64,000 nt of DNA from Tomocerus qinae (GCA_020055645.1 CM034547.1:10379513-10443512); one strand, 5' to 3'. Numbered from the stretch's first letter, positions 42,044 to 52,987 are shown. Numbers and translations are program-made. Notes: generated by a model not told the origin, from the sequence alone.

Positions 42044-44520
42044 TATCTCGATCGGTGAGTTTCAAAGTATTGAATTTTTGGCCCGGAATCCCCCGTTTAT
42101 TGTTCTGAAAGAACTTTGTGTGAATGGTGGTTACGTGTTGTCTATTATGTGACGTGAACTCAATTTGGAGTGTCAAGTATGCATTATGCAAAATACAATG
42201 CAATTGTGTGTATCTATGTTGGTTTATACTTACCTTAATTTCCTTTTCTAGAGAGTTATTTTTGTTGTAATTAAAGTTTTAAAATGAATTGAATTACTGG
42301 GAAATACAGGAGTTGGAGTATGGGAAAACATTTCAAAACTATTGTCTAGTTATTATGTCGGCTAATCTAGAGACAACAAAACTAAGACTTCTAAGACTGA
42401 AAATAAAGGTCACATTATTTGTTTGTTATTGCGATTAGTGTTTACTTTACTTACTATTATCAATAATCTGAATATTTCACCAATAATTACACGGCTGTGT
42501 GTGCTACTTGCTACGTATTGCTACTAAATACCAAATTGAGAGTAAGTTTTCAACAGCTAGAGCTTTGTTCTACAATTTTTAGTACTGTGTGTCAAAAACT
42601 GATTCGTTTTGTTTGTACATGCAACCTTGTCAAGTTGTCTATCATTTTGCATCAATCACGCAGACAAAGCATACATGGGCGAAATTAAAAGCAAACTGCC
42701 TATTGTACACACATTATTTGCTTAGTATCATTCTGCTGTTTAGGAATAATCATTCTGTAGTATAATCGTGTTGTTCGAGTTGCGCGTAAAAAATTCCTTA
42801 TGTATTTTATATCATCGTGTGTTAATTTGCCGCTGATAACGCAGCTCAGCAGAACCCAATCTTAAACGTTAGCTAAATGTGGTAAATCCCAACAAGTCCG
42901 TATATCTCATAACAAAGCAGTTCATGCGTTCTGTATGCAAATATTTCCAGTTCCTATTATTTATTGTGCAGGAAAATTTTGGCCATTTACATTGTTGAAA
43001 TTATGATGCAAGACAATACACTTGTCAAGTACCTCCTCCCTGTCCGGAGATACGGACAGTTTTCTAAAACAAAAGTCCCTATATCTATCAATGTAAAATC
43101 TCTACCTCCGATGCCGACCCACCAAATCAAACCATAAAAAGTTCAATTAGAAAAGCTATGCATCTGAAATACTTTCGTCTCATGGTATAATATTGCCCCC
43201 AGAATACACACTACACACCTTTATTTATAACAGGGCCTAGGTCCTGTGACCGGCTAGTATTATATATTAAGTTCTCTACACATACGGATAGCAATAGTAA
43301 CAGTTTCGATCGGTGAAAACAAAATTAGTTTACTTATACCTTGATTTCAATTTCAGCTGTGTAATTTACAGTAGTACTAGCAAAGGTTTATTAGTAGTAA
43401 CTAGTAATGTATGTAATAAAAGTTAGATAATCTCAAAAATAGAACAAGATGTAGACAAAAACACTGCCCAATAAAATCCTTCTCCAGTTTAGCCAGCCAA
43501 AATTAATTGTGATGACATAATTTTTGATGGAAAAAGTGTTTGCAATTTGGCCACAGATATTTAAAGACGATTAGAAGTTTATAAGTTTTTCTGCATACAT
43601 ACATCGTTAACTTAGTTGTTGGCAAAAATTCATATTAACTACAATGTAAAATTGCCTTAGGAAAAGACAGCGTCCATTTTATAGTTACACAACATTTATC
43701 CCTGCATCTTGTTTAACAGCATTTGAAGTTAAAAGTGAAATTTTGCACATTGCAATGCACACATTAATAAACTTGAACTGATTGTAAGATTAAATGTGGA
43801 TACCTATGTGGATATTGAACTGGTTCTTAATTCACTTTTGGCTCAGAATATACAATTAAGAAATTCATAAGATATCATGATATGATGCTACAGCGGGGAG
43901 AGTAACAGTTGTTGAAGAGGAGCACAGACAAAAAGTGATGATAGTAGCTGGAAGTATCTTCTGCATAGGATACTATTATTTTTACTTAGCCGAGTGGAAA
44001 TCTATTTTCTTGTGCAGCTAGACTCTAGACTCAAATTTTCTGTAGCATTGAAATGTAAATTCTACTGGCGGACCACGCATACTATTAAAGAATAAACTGT
44101 GTTTGGCTTAACTATACTAACAAGTAAAATATAGTATCACATGCTACCTTTCAGGTAGCCCTGTCATGTCTTGCAACCATTATCTCATTTCTATGAGGAG
44201 AAACAATATTAATTTTAGCACATACACCAAGGTTAATAGGCAGTAGATATATAGCCCAAGACTGTAGTTGGCTTTTATTCAAGGAGGATGAACTAGGTGT
44301 TTAAGTATTTACGTGCAAAAAAGTAGTCCATTCGTATGATGATTTCAATGATTCCTGGTAGAAATTAGATAATAACCAAAACATACAAACTCTAAAGCCC
44401 AAAGATTTGTATCATTAAATCTGTATATGCCCTGCCCCATCACGTAGAGGAACCAAGTGCGTGACGTAATCAGGAGCACAATTAAGACTAAAATTATACT
44501 GACCATAATTTTACTTGGCT
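42044..44520. other. Intergenic region before the CSP cluster
   Basis: About 2.5 kb with no recognised coding exon, RNA gene or bounded element. It includes the FAMeT-like 3'UTR and small local palindromes (for example GTCCGgagataCGGAC near 43040). Nothing else supported. Confidence 0.4.
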
Positions 44521-44528
44521 TATAAAAG
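44521..44528 (+). promoter_or_regulatory. Probable TATA box of CSP gene 1
   Basis: TATAAAAG lies 133 nt upstream of the CSP1 start codon, with an initiator-like TCCAGTG about 30 nt further on, which gives a 5'UTR of about 110 nt. This fits the compact promoters of chemosensory protein genes but is only a motif match. Confidence 0.45.
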
Positions 44529-44660
44529 CTTGAGAAAGATTTAATTTCTTTCCAGTGCCTTGGCTGAATTTGTGCCGGTCGTAGATTTGGCTTCTTGCTC
44601 CAATTTCTCCTTTGGAAACCCGTGTGATTCCGTGTATTACATTATAAAATTCCATCAAAC

Positions 44661-45332
44661 ATGGAAAAATTGATATTTTTGATAGTAATGGCACAATATA
44701 TGACAAGCGTTTCTCCTCTGGAATATCCAGCAAGGTAAGCTCAGTCATAGTGAAACAATTCAAACACAGCTTTTAAATAACATATTGCTAGATACCTCGT
44801 AAAGTCGTATATTTAGAAATTTTAGTCCGTTTGATGTATAACTGATTATTTTGCAGATACCAGCCAGAACTGGACTGGGTTACAATAGATCCGTACATAC
44901 AAAACCCAAGACTGTTCAATCTTCAAGTGAAGTGCATCATTGATGATGGTAAAATGTTTTTTTTACCTTTTTTTCTAAAACAAATTCTTAATTTTCAGTA
45001 TCAGACATTTTCTTTACTGGTTATTAGGTCCATGTGATGTAGTAGGACGTTGGGTTAAGCCTCGAGTTGCGTCTGCTTTGTTAGGAACTTGTATTAAATG
45101 CACCAAGCATCAAGAGGGAGAGGTAAATAGATTTCTTCAATGGGTCCAAGAAAATCGTCCAGATATATTTAGGAAAGCTGTAGTAAAATACGTCGAGAGT
45201 CAAGGCATTAAACTACCTGATACGGAAATAATTACGGTAAAGTCCGTTTCAACGACCCCGGGTACGAAAAATGAAAATGACCAAGATCCTGAAGAAATGG
45301 ACGACAAAACTACAATAACTCCCGGAGAATAA
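44661..45332 (+). CDS. Chemosensory protein 1 (CSP / OS-D family)
   Basis: Small secreted helical carrier of hydrophobic ligands. Three exons (44661-44734, 44857-44948, 45028-45332) give 156 aa. A signal peptide (MEKLIFLIVMAQYMTSVSPL) is followed by YQPELDWVTIDPYI and the four-cysteine signature with exact CSP spacing C-x6-C-x18-C-x2-C (VKCIIDDGPC ... GTCIKCTKHQ), then the RPDIFRKAVVKY helix. The C-terminal tail after about residue 120 is longer than in typical CSPs and rich in Thr/Asp/Glu. An extra intron splits PAR|YQPEL and is absent from the two paralogues; the shared intron lies just before the second cysteine. AATAAA at 45367-45372. Confidence 0.93.
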
Positions 45333-47250
45333 GCAATAGTAGTAATAAGATCATCAATATTGTCCAAATAAAATCTATTTTTCAATTAAGAATCCTTGTG
45401 TACTCATAGTATGAAAATCTATTTGCGTAATTAGATTTACCGTAATCATACCAAAAACTATACAAGATTAACCCGATAAATACATTAAAAATCAAAACTA
45501 AATAATGCAGTTACAGGAAATAATGCAGTGGTGAAAAGGGGAAAATGCAATTAGGAATTTTGGGCTGGAACCACCAACCATTTAAAACAAATAGTTATGA
45601 GTCTTTGTAAGAATAAGAGTCAACTCGGATTTTGTTCACACTTTGTATCTATTAACAGTTTTCATGTTTAGGTTAAATTGAGCACTCAACACTACTATGC
45701 ATATGAATTTTGCATAAATGAGTGTCCAATTACAAATAACGTAACAGGTATATAATATCAGTCAGAATTAGTTTATCTTAGGTTGTAAAATTTCATTAAT
45801 AGATCATACACCAATTTGTGTAGTAAACATATAAACTGGTGTGACCTTTAATTTATGTTAATCTCTCAATTTAAGTACCGCAATGGCGGAATGTATCTCT
45901 ACTGTTTTTACTTTCATCCTTCATCTTAAGTGTAGAATCTGCGTATGGTACACACTTTATGAACGATCTCGCTTTATACTTTATGAAAAATAATAACATA
46001 TTGGCTTATATATTGTTTCACTAACCACAATACGAAACGAAATAAATAAATATCAAAATCACCTTTCATATTCTACTACATTATTGATTTGTTGACAATC
46101 CCATGTTTCATCAGAAAAATGTATCTTCGTCATTGAGAATACTGAGAAACATTCTTATGCTGTGTGTGTAGAGGCCGGTCAGATCGGGTTCTCTTGAGAC
46201 ACGGCAGTACTGCATAATTGTTTAGACTTTCACAAGATTATCGCTGTCAGTTAAAGTAAAAATTGTACTTCAGTATACATATTATAGATACTCAGCCACT
46301 TCATTAAACTCTCCATCCAGTTTTTCAGGAATCGATGCACACTGGCCATTCAGGATTTATGTAGATTATATGTACGCTGAGATATTATTCTACCACATCT
46401 CTTTCAAGATTTGTAAATACATCGATACATTACACCAAAAGGCAATCCCTCTACAAGCCAAGAAAATCTAAATCAGTTTTATGATTTAGATAAATAAGAG
46501 ATGAACCGGTAGCAAAGGCATCTAACGTATCTGGTTTGATTTATCAATGACCCAAGATAAAAAGCAAAAAATGTATTTCACTATTCTTTATATTATTTAC
46601 ATTACCAACAATATCAAATTACTACAGTGGTATACTACATCATATTATACTCTATCTATATAATACCTTGAATCGTCTTGCTACTTATAAATACCTAATG
46701 ATAATGTACGTTGAGTAAAATGTTGATAATCAAGCTTTTCCTTGCACATAGTTATACACTTCAAATTATATATATGAATTTTTATAATAAAATATTGTAA
46801 TCTTAGATATCGGATTTTTAGGTACCTGTTCACATAACAGAGTTACAAGCTGCCACTCAGATTCAAAAAGCCATTTAATTGCAAGTCGTACGCTCGTTGG
46901 CGATGAGCTTCTCTTCTTACTGCCATCCGATTTCACACAAAATCTCTAATTTGTACACATCAAATATTAAATCAAACTTTATCCAGAATTTTCGTTCTTA
47001 TCTTCACTTGTTTTTACAATAACAATAAACCTTTCTAAAGATTAACGAAATAATTCCCAACAATCGTCACAATAATTTTCTCTAGAGACAATATTATTTT
47101 CATGTTTGCTAATCATATTTTGATAAATGAGATTTATTATAACATAGATATATCAATAATAATAAACTACTATTTCAACTTCTAATACAATTCACTAAAC
47201 AAATAATCAACATTGCTTTAGTTAAAAGCAGACATACTAAAAGAGGCAAT
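45333..47250. other. Spacer between CSP1 and CSP2
   Basis: About 1.9 kb with no recognised gene. No decayed CSP copy was seen on either strand. It contains the CSP1 polyadenylation signal at 45367. Confidence 0.4.
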
Positions 47251-47931
47251 ATGAGACATTCCTTTAATTTAATTGTGTTGGCATTGTGTTGTATATCTAT
47301 TCACCTTCTAGCTGGCGTTTACTCCATAGAGTACAAACCCAGATATCAACCAGAGCTGGATGGTGTTAAAATCGACAATTACATGAAGAATAAAAGATTA
47401 TTCGATCTTCAAGTCAAATGCATTGTACATGATGGTAAGTTATTTTCACAATTTTAAAGATTTATTGTCACCTATTTATCTCTCAGGCTGCTTTGTTACG
47501 TTCAGCTATAATATAACTACATGATATCACAAGTCATATTATAAGAAATAATGTACTAATAAATAATACCCAACTTATAATCTCAAAGAAGATGTGACAG
47601 AATTCAGTTCATAAAACATTTTGCTAATTTTATCAATGTACATTTACCAGGCCCATGCGACGTCGTTGGACGTTGGGTAAAGCCTCGGGTGGCCGCTGCA
47701 TTATTGGGAAACTGTCTTTTATGCACCCCGCATCAGACAAACGAAGTTAATAGACTTCTTAAATGGATGCAAGACGAACGAGCTGAAACTTTTAGAATGA
47801 TAGTTGAGAAGTATTTAGAAAATCAGGGCATTAAGCCTGTAGATAAATTTGGCCCTGTCACCAGCAAACCATACGACCCGGCTCAGGATCCAAATTATAA
47901 TGGAACCAGTACCACTAGCGCACCGAAGTGA
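47251..47931 (+). CDS. Chemosensory protein 2 (CSP / OS-D family)
   Basis: Two exons (47251-47434, 47651-47931; phase 1, G|GC) give 154 aa. The signal peptide is hydrophobic and Cys-containing (LIVLALCCISIHLLAGVYS). The mature part starts near IEYKPRYQPELDGVKIDNYM and keeps C-x6-C-x18-C-x2-C (VKCIVHDGPC ... NCLLCTPHQ), then FRMIVEKYLENQGIKP and a Pro/Thr/Ser tail. It is clearly a tandem paralogue of the neighbouring CSPs (shared GRWVKPRVA block with CSP1). AATAAA at 47991-47996 follows the stop by about 60 nt. Confidence 0.93.
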
Positions 47932-48677
47932 TAAGACAATAATTTACTTGTTTATTGTATCATTATTGTACAAAACGGGTGATATAAGGCAATAAAAACT
48001 TTAAAATTATTATTAATATTATAAACTTGGTCCTAGATAAGCTGTATGAAATAATTTGTTATTGAGATGAAATCTATTTTTAACTACTCTGTACAAGTAC
48101 AACTATTACTAACATTAGTGCATGAACTTGTAGAAAGAAAATTGTAATCATCTAAGTTTACATTAAATGTAAAGATGTGCATTTGTTATGCGTATATTAC
48201 ATTAATATACCTGGCTGAAACATTGTATGTAGTATTATATTTGTTCACATGTACATAAGCACAGAATAGAGTTCATATTATATGCATAGGTAATTATGAA
48301 ATGAAACTGTTAAAGCAAAGCAAGGTATGACAGTCTCGCCTCATCTAGCTATCATGATTTTAGAGATTAGTTATGTTTAAGATTCTGTTAATGACTTTGT
48401 TTATGGGACTCTGTTAGACCAGTTTTTCCACATGTTTCCGGAATCCTTTCCAATAGAAATCCAAAAACCTGTCCATCAGGTCTCGGGTGCATAAAGTCTC
48501 TTCTAACAACCTAAGTAGACGAAAGAACCAAAAGGACCAACTTTCAGAGATGATTGCAGAGCAAGTATTTTTTTAGCATTCCTTTGCTGAGAGAGGAATT
48601 CTATCATACATGTAACCAAAATAACCAGTACCTTTTAATAAGATTTTTTTTGAATATAACTGTTACGAATACTGGAG
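47932..48677. other. Spacer between CSP2 and CSP3
   Basis: It contains the CSP2 3'UTR signal (47991) and AT-rich DNA without recognised genes or elements. Confidence 0.4.
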
Positions 48678-48686
48678 TATAAATAG
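48678..48686 (+). promoter_or_regulatory. Probable TATA box of CSP gene 3
   Basis: TATAAATAG lies 228 nt upstream of the chosen CSP3 start. A short palindromic stretch (GTCGACTTGTAGTAGTCGAC, 48718-48737) follows around the expected transcription start. Motif evidence only. Confidence 0.4.
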
Positions 48687-48905
48687 AACACACTTTCCAT
48701 TCTTAGCAATGTTCAAGTCGACTTGTAGTAGTCGACGTCCTTTTAAAGCTCATGAATTCATAAAAGTTTTCGCTTCTTTTTATTTGAAAAATTAGTTTAT
48801 ATTTACTCATTTACTCTTCACAATTGCCATTTTTTGAGAAATCTTTTAATAATTGAAGAAATAAATCTGCCCAGCGAAGTTATTAGGCCAATGTATAATT
48901 CCAAA

Positions 48906-49408
48906 ATGAATCAGGCGAAATTTTTTCAGGTTATTGCGTTCTCCATACTACATTTAGTGGCTTTTTCAGTATCTACAGAATACCCTATACGCTATCAACC
49001 TGAGTTGGATTACGTTACGATGGATAAGTACATCAACAATATGAAACTTTTCAATATTCAAGTAAAATGTCTACTTTATGACGGGTATTTTATTACATTA
49101 TACATCTAAAGAATTAATCATTACCGTTGTATACACTTTAACTTATTAACCGAATTTTCAGTCCCTGTGACATTGTAGGTAGATTTGTTAAACCTAGACT
49201 TGTGGCCGGTTTACTAGGAATTTGTCTAAAATGCACACCACATCAAGCAGCAGAAGCTAACAAGCTCCTAAAATACATAAGTGAAAGCAGGCCAGATTTA
49301 TTCAAATTGGCAATTCGAAAATACCTGGAAGACAATGGAATAACTCCTCCCAAGGAATTCAAACCTGTTACCGCCTCGAATGGAACTGATTTCACTCCTT
49401 ATCGGTGA
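48906..49408 (+). CDS. Chemosensory protein 3 (CSP / OS-D family)
   Basis: Exons 48906-49084 and 49162-49408 give 141 aa. I chose ATG 48906 (MNQAKFFQVIAFSILHLVAF) because it begins a clean signal peptide; an in-frame ATG at 48891 would add five residues. The mature part has YPIRYQPELDYVTMDKYI and the C-x6-C-x18-C-x2-C signature (VKCLLYDGPC ... GICLKCTPHQ), then RPDLFKLAIRKYLEDNGITPP. The intron interrupts the same Gly codon as in CSP1 and CSP2, but one nucleotide later (GG|T instead of G|GT). AATAAA at 49652-49657 lies inside the facing selenoprotein K 3' region. Confidence 0.93.
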
Positions 49409-49487
49409 CCTAAAATACCTTGTCTATAGGTAATGTCTTAACGTTTAAAAATGTGAAAAGTAATAACGGTTCTTGATTTGATCGAGC

Positions 49488-49493
49488 TTTATT
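49488..49493 (-). terminator. Candidate selenoprotein K polyadenylation signal
   Basis: TTTATT on the plus strand is AATAAA on the minus strand, about 240 nt beyond the candidate SECIS hairpin. If used, the selenoprotein K 3'UTR overlaps the CSP3 3'UTR, whose own AATAAA is at 49652, in antisense. Confidence 0.35.
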
Positions 49494-49729
49494 TTAACAA
49501 ACGGTTATCGTATCGTTTTTATAAATAGCCGTGGGTAATTAACGTCTGCGATTAAATTATTTTTACAAAAAAGATTACAAGTGTGTTGTAGTATAATAGT
49601 ATTTTAAATTAGTACTTTTTGTAGGTTTGTATTACTAAATGAAATTGTATAAATAAAGAAGTTTTATCGTTGTTGGACACGACTAAATTAGAATTTTTTG
49701 ATTTACAAGGTATAACTTTCATTGAAGAA

Positions 49730-49817
49730 ATGGCATATGACTGTAATCAATTCCTCCACCCTCCATTACAGAGTTTAATGGAAAAACGTCACGAACTGTT
49801 ATTCAACAGTAAGCCAT
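49730..49817 (-). promoter_or_regulatory. Candidate SECIS element of selenoprotein K
   Basis: On the minus strand this 88-nt segment can fold as a long hairpin: outer ATGGC/GCCAT, ACTGT/ACAGT and CAGTTC/GAATTG pairings, then GTGAC opposite GGAG (a possible UGA/GA non-Watson-Crick quartet), a GU-rich helix (TTTTTCCATT with AATGGAGGGT) and an apical loop starting AAA, about 12 nt after the quartet as SECIS elements require. It lies about 160 nt after the UGA. Points against: GUGA instead of AUGA, no clear internal loop between helix I and the quartet, and alternative registers exist. Confidence 0.5.
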
Positions 49818-49974
49818 TCTGCCATATCTAGCAATAAATATTACTAGGGTTAAAGTTGATAAATTATTTGAATACAAGGAACAAGAAATTAAATTACATA
49901 ATGTGGTATTAGTTCTGCGAAATCATATGAAGATGAAACCCAGCCAAGAGATTTATTCTCTTAATTGGGTAACT

Positions 49975-51068
49975 TTAACCTCATCCGCCCATACTGCAGG
50001 GTGGAGCTGCAACACCAGAGGTAGAACCCAATCCTCCCATTCTTCTAAAGTAAAAAAGAAATTACACGTGAGTTTAAAAACCAGTCAAATCTTGCACTTG
50101 AACTTTGCATATAAATTAATTGTAAAATACCTTCCCGGACCAGGAACTCTTGGTCCACGGCCACCACTTCCATATTGACCTCTATTTGGGACATCGTCCA
50201 TGTGGAACAAAGTTCTGAAACTAAACGAAATGGTATAAATAGATACTTTTTTATTGGATCGTTTAAGCTTGTTGGACATGATTAAATTAGAATTTTGGTC
50301 TACTTTGAATTTCTTTTCATTTTGATGTTATTATATTATAAATCTACTTATACTACTAATTCTGCTACAAAATTTGTGCGCACGGTATCCTTTACTACTA
50401 TTGTCCGTTCGTTTTGGAATATCAAGTACAATAATTATTCGGGTTATTAAGATTAGACAGATTCTTATTCTGCTTCACAATATGCTGTGCTAATAAATAT
50501 GTTTATAAAGCCACTTTAGTCAAATATTCACGCGCTGCGCTTCCGGAGTTTTCCTTTGACGCATACATTTGCAACTACATTATTTTCTAAAAATTTGTCA
50601 ATCAACCTACCAGTGTTAATTTAAAAGTTCCTCAGTGCTCCTAACAGTGCACTCAGTGCAAAAAGAACCTGTGCTGATTTCTTAATACCTAATATTTCTT
50701 CTTACTACGGGACATCTTAACCTACCTACTAAACTAATACCATATAACTTTACAAAATATTTTGGTTAAAGAAAATTAAAAATACTTACAACAAGTTCAC
50801 GAAATTCACAGTTCCCCAAAACAAATCAACGACAAATCCAACCCCAAATGGCTTAGCCGACTGCACTGTTCCATCTAAAAATTAATGTATATATCATTAA
50901 AACTCAGAAATTATTATATGTAAGCTCATTTCTTAAAATAGGATAATAATTAATAATAATGACCAGGACAAATAACTTAATTATTTGATAAGTTTTGATG
51001 TTTAATTTGAAACAGTTAAAATCAGTCTTTATATTTCAATGTTTCTTACCAGAGGCAATGTATGGCAT
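49975..51068 (-). CDS. SELENOK: Selenoprotein K, UGA-encoded selenocysteine near the C-terminus
   Basis: ER-membrane selenoprotein; human SELENOK works with DHHC6 in palmitoylation and in ERAD complexes. Four minus-strand exons: 51068-51050, 50874-50790, 50214-50131, 50044-49975, with phases 1, 2, 2 and canonical GT-AG ends. Together they encode 85 residues. The start MPYIASDGTV parallels MVYISNGQV in vertebrates. A single membrane segment with the hallmark DLFWGTVNFV follows (about residues 18-38), then a Gly/Arg/Pro-rich tail (GSGGRGPRVPGPGRRMGG). The chain ends MGG-UGA-Gly-TAA, matching the family ending GGUG(R). UGA at 49981-49983 would be residue 84. Without recoding the protein simply lacks its last two residues. 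A candidate SECIS follows. The exons are too short for standard open-frame scans. Confidence 0.87.
49981..49983 (-). other. In-frame UGA selenocysteine codon
   Basis: TCA on the plus strand is TGA in the selenoprotein K frame, between Gly-Gly and Gly-stop (GGC GGA TGA GGT TAA). The same context, GG-Sec-G near the C-terminus, is the conserved redox site of the SelK/SelS-type family. Reading on past the UGA adds exactly the expected Gly before a TAA. Confidence 0.8.
50215..50789 (-). other. Selenoprotein K intron 2 with a repeat copy
   Basis: This 575-bp intron contains a copy (about 50228-50295) of a segment also found in the CSP3 3' flank (about 49641-49697). Both have TTGTTGGACA, then TAAATTAGAATTTT after a two-mismatch spacer. 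The rest shows no recognised feature. Confidence 0.5.
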
Positions 51069-51830
51069 CTTTGGTTAGGTTTAAAAATGTTCTGCCAGGA
51101 AGAAATAATTTCAGATCCAGATAAAACGAATATTCGTGAAATGCTGAAAAATTATTACAACATTTTATTTTGTATCTTTACAATTTCTACATGTCATTAT
51201 ACAATGCACGCACGGTTAAGGTGGCTGTTCCTCTTTTATTTCGAAATTCGAAATTTTTAAATATTTCAAAATTCAAATAAAAATATGCTTCTAACGGTAG
51301 CCGAAACCCATAGCCCTACTAACCGAAAAACTAACTGGAGATAACCACACAATCGCAGTATTCGACGCTGGGCAGTATATTGCAATACTTCAAAATAACA
51401 AAATTGAAAGTTTCCAAGGAAGTTCCTAATTTTGAATGGTATGTAGCTATTTAACACAGGGAGCCAATAGCAACAGCAATCTGCACTGCAAAATCTTCAT
51501 CCAATGTGCACAAGAATTTGTTCATGCCATGAACTGGCTACATTTGGATGTAGAGGCACATTTGCATTTCCACACATTATTTCGAGTATTGCACTGCTAT
51601 CTCTTGGGTGGGACATCAGTAACCATGGGATCGAATTACTACTGACTGTAATCAAGCAATGACACTATGAAAATTATGACACCATCAGCGTTGGCATAGA
51701 GAAAAAGCTCAATGCTCTAGCTCATGTCAAGTTGATATCAGTCCATTGCTTCAATGTCGGATATTCTATGACTTGCACATCCGGTCAAGTATGAGGCAGT
51801 TTACATTTCAACCTTTTTTATGAAACTCTC
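51069..51830. other. 5' flank of selenoprotein K
   Basis: It should contain the selenoprotein K promoter. A patch of higher GC (about 51456-51790) includes a 61-codon open frame, but no domain is recognisable and it may be a mobile-element remnant. No other gene supported. Confidence 0.35.
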
Positions 51831-52148
51831 TTTGCTATTTTTGATATAACTTCCAGAGTTTTACTCCGATTTTCTAATGATGTACATTTTCGGAAAGGCA
51901 AACGCATTGGCTAGGATTTAATTTGGGAAAATGTTCGATTATTGCCTCAGTTTTTATACATGTCACACTTTAATGATGACATCTGGATAGAAATTCGCAT
52001 AAAATTTTGAACCATTGCTACTGCTAAATAATCAAAAAAATCGAAAATTTTCCCAAATTAAATCCTAGCCAATGTTTTTACCTTTCCGTAAATGTACTTC
52101 ATTAGAAAATCGGAGTAAAACTCTGGAAGTTATATCAAGAATGGCAAA
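51831..52148. mobile_element. Foldback element C: 110-bp inverted arms
   Basis: Arm 51831-51940 is the reverse complement of 52039-52148 with roughly nine mismatches, around a 98-bp loop. It is distinct in sequence from elements A and B but similar in architecture, and older by its divergence. No coding capacity. It lies in the spacer between the divergently oriented selenoprotein K and SBP2 genes. Confidence 0.8.
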
Positions 52149-52497
52149 AAATTTTAACATGTATTTTGATAGTCACCAGAGATTCCCAAATCGTATACAC
52201 AGTCACCTTAACCAGTACAGTTATGGACAGTCTGTCTACCGTATGGGACATAACTGTGAGAGACAGTCATATTAAAATCAAAACCTTTGATGTTTGAAAT
52301 CAAAAACTTGAAAAAATTATATTATACTTCTAATGTCTGATTATGTGTACTAATGTTTTACCAATGCTGATTAAAAATGATCACGTTTTATCAACTTCTT
52401 TTTATGATCTACAATCTACTCCACACACTAGTTATGAACATTGTTAAGTAGGTCAGAAAAAAAGTGCATGTTAATTGTTAATAAAATTATGACTCAC

Positions 52498-52678
52498 TTA
52501 TAGATTCCCAATATTAGAACTTCTGCAATTTCTTCATCCAGTTCTAATTTTTCAACTGCTTCTCCAATTTTATTATTCAAAAAATGTACCTCTTGCTCGA
52601 GAATTTACAAATCACCTTCTAATCTCTTGTCTCTTCTTTTAGTTTTGGAATAATCTGTCTGTTTTGTTTACTTCGCAT
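52498..52678 (-). pseudogene. Possible decayed coding exon, coiled-coil-like
   Basis: Read on the minus strand, an ATG at 52678 starts MRSKQNRQIIPKLKEETR. A frame change and one stop (TAA, 52607-52605) follow, then an open 35-codon stretch ILEQEVHFLNNKIGEAVEKL... ending IAEVLILGIYK exactly at a canonical donor, GTGAGT. The heptad-like Leu/Ile/Glu/Lys pattern looks protein-coding. I do not recognise the family and find no partner exon nearby. It may be a pseudogene fragment, or chance. Confidence 0.3.
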
Positions 52679-52987
52679 TGCAGATTGGAAATGCAAAATC
52701 ATCGGGATTCAGCTGTGGTACAAGTGTGCCACGTGTGTTAGTACAGAATTTGTCATTGTTGGTGACCAATGATGCGAGAAAGAATTGAACAGTGGGAAAT
52801 ACGAATTTAACGTACAAATCGCAGAAAAAATATGTATGTAAATATTTTCATAATTTTGTGTAATTTTAAATGGTTATTTATGACGGCTTATTTTACGCAT
52901 AACTATAGTTAATTCAAAAACTATATTTGCAAAAAATTGTGTTTCCTTTAGATCATGGTGCGCTGGATAGACGTGGTAAATTGAAGG

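Noticed and set aside
49981-49983. Taking UGA as an ordinary stop of a Cys-less SelK homologue
   Set aside because: The next codons are Gly then TAA, exactly the family ending, and SBP2 is present in the same window. Recoding is the more economical reading, though untested.
51439-51645. Open frame upstream of foldback C as a gene
   Set aside because: No recognised domain, and no splice or promoter context. More likely a transposon relic or chance.
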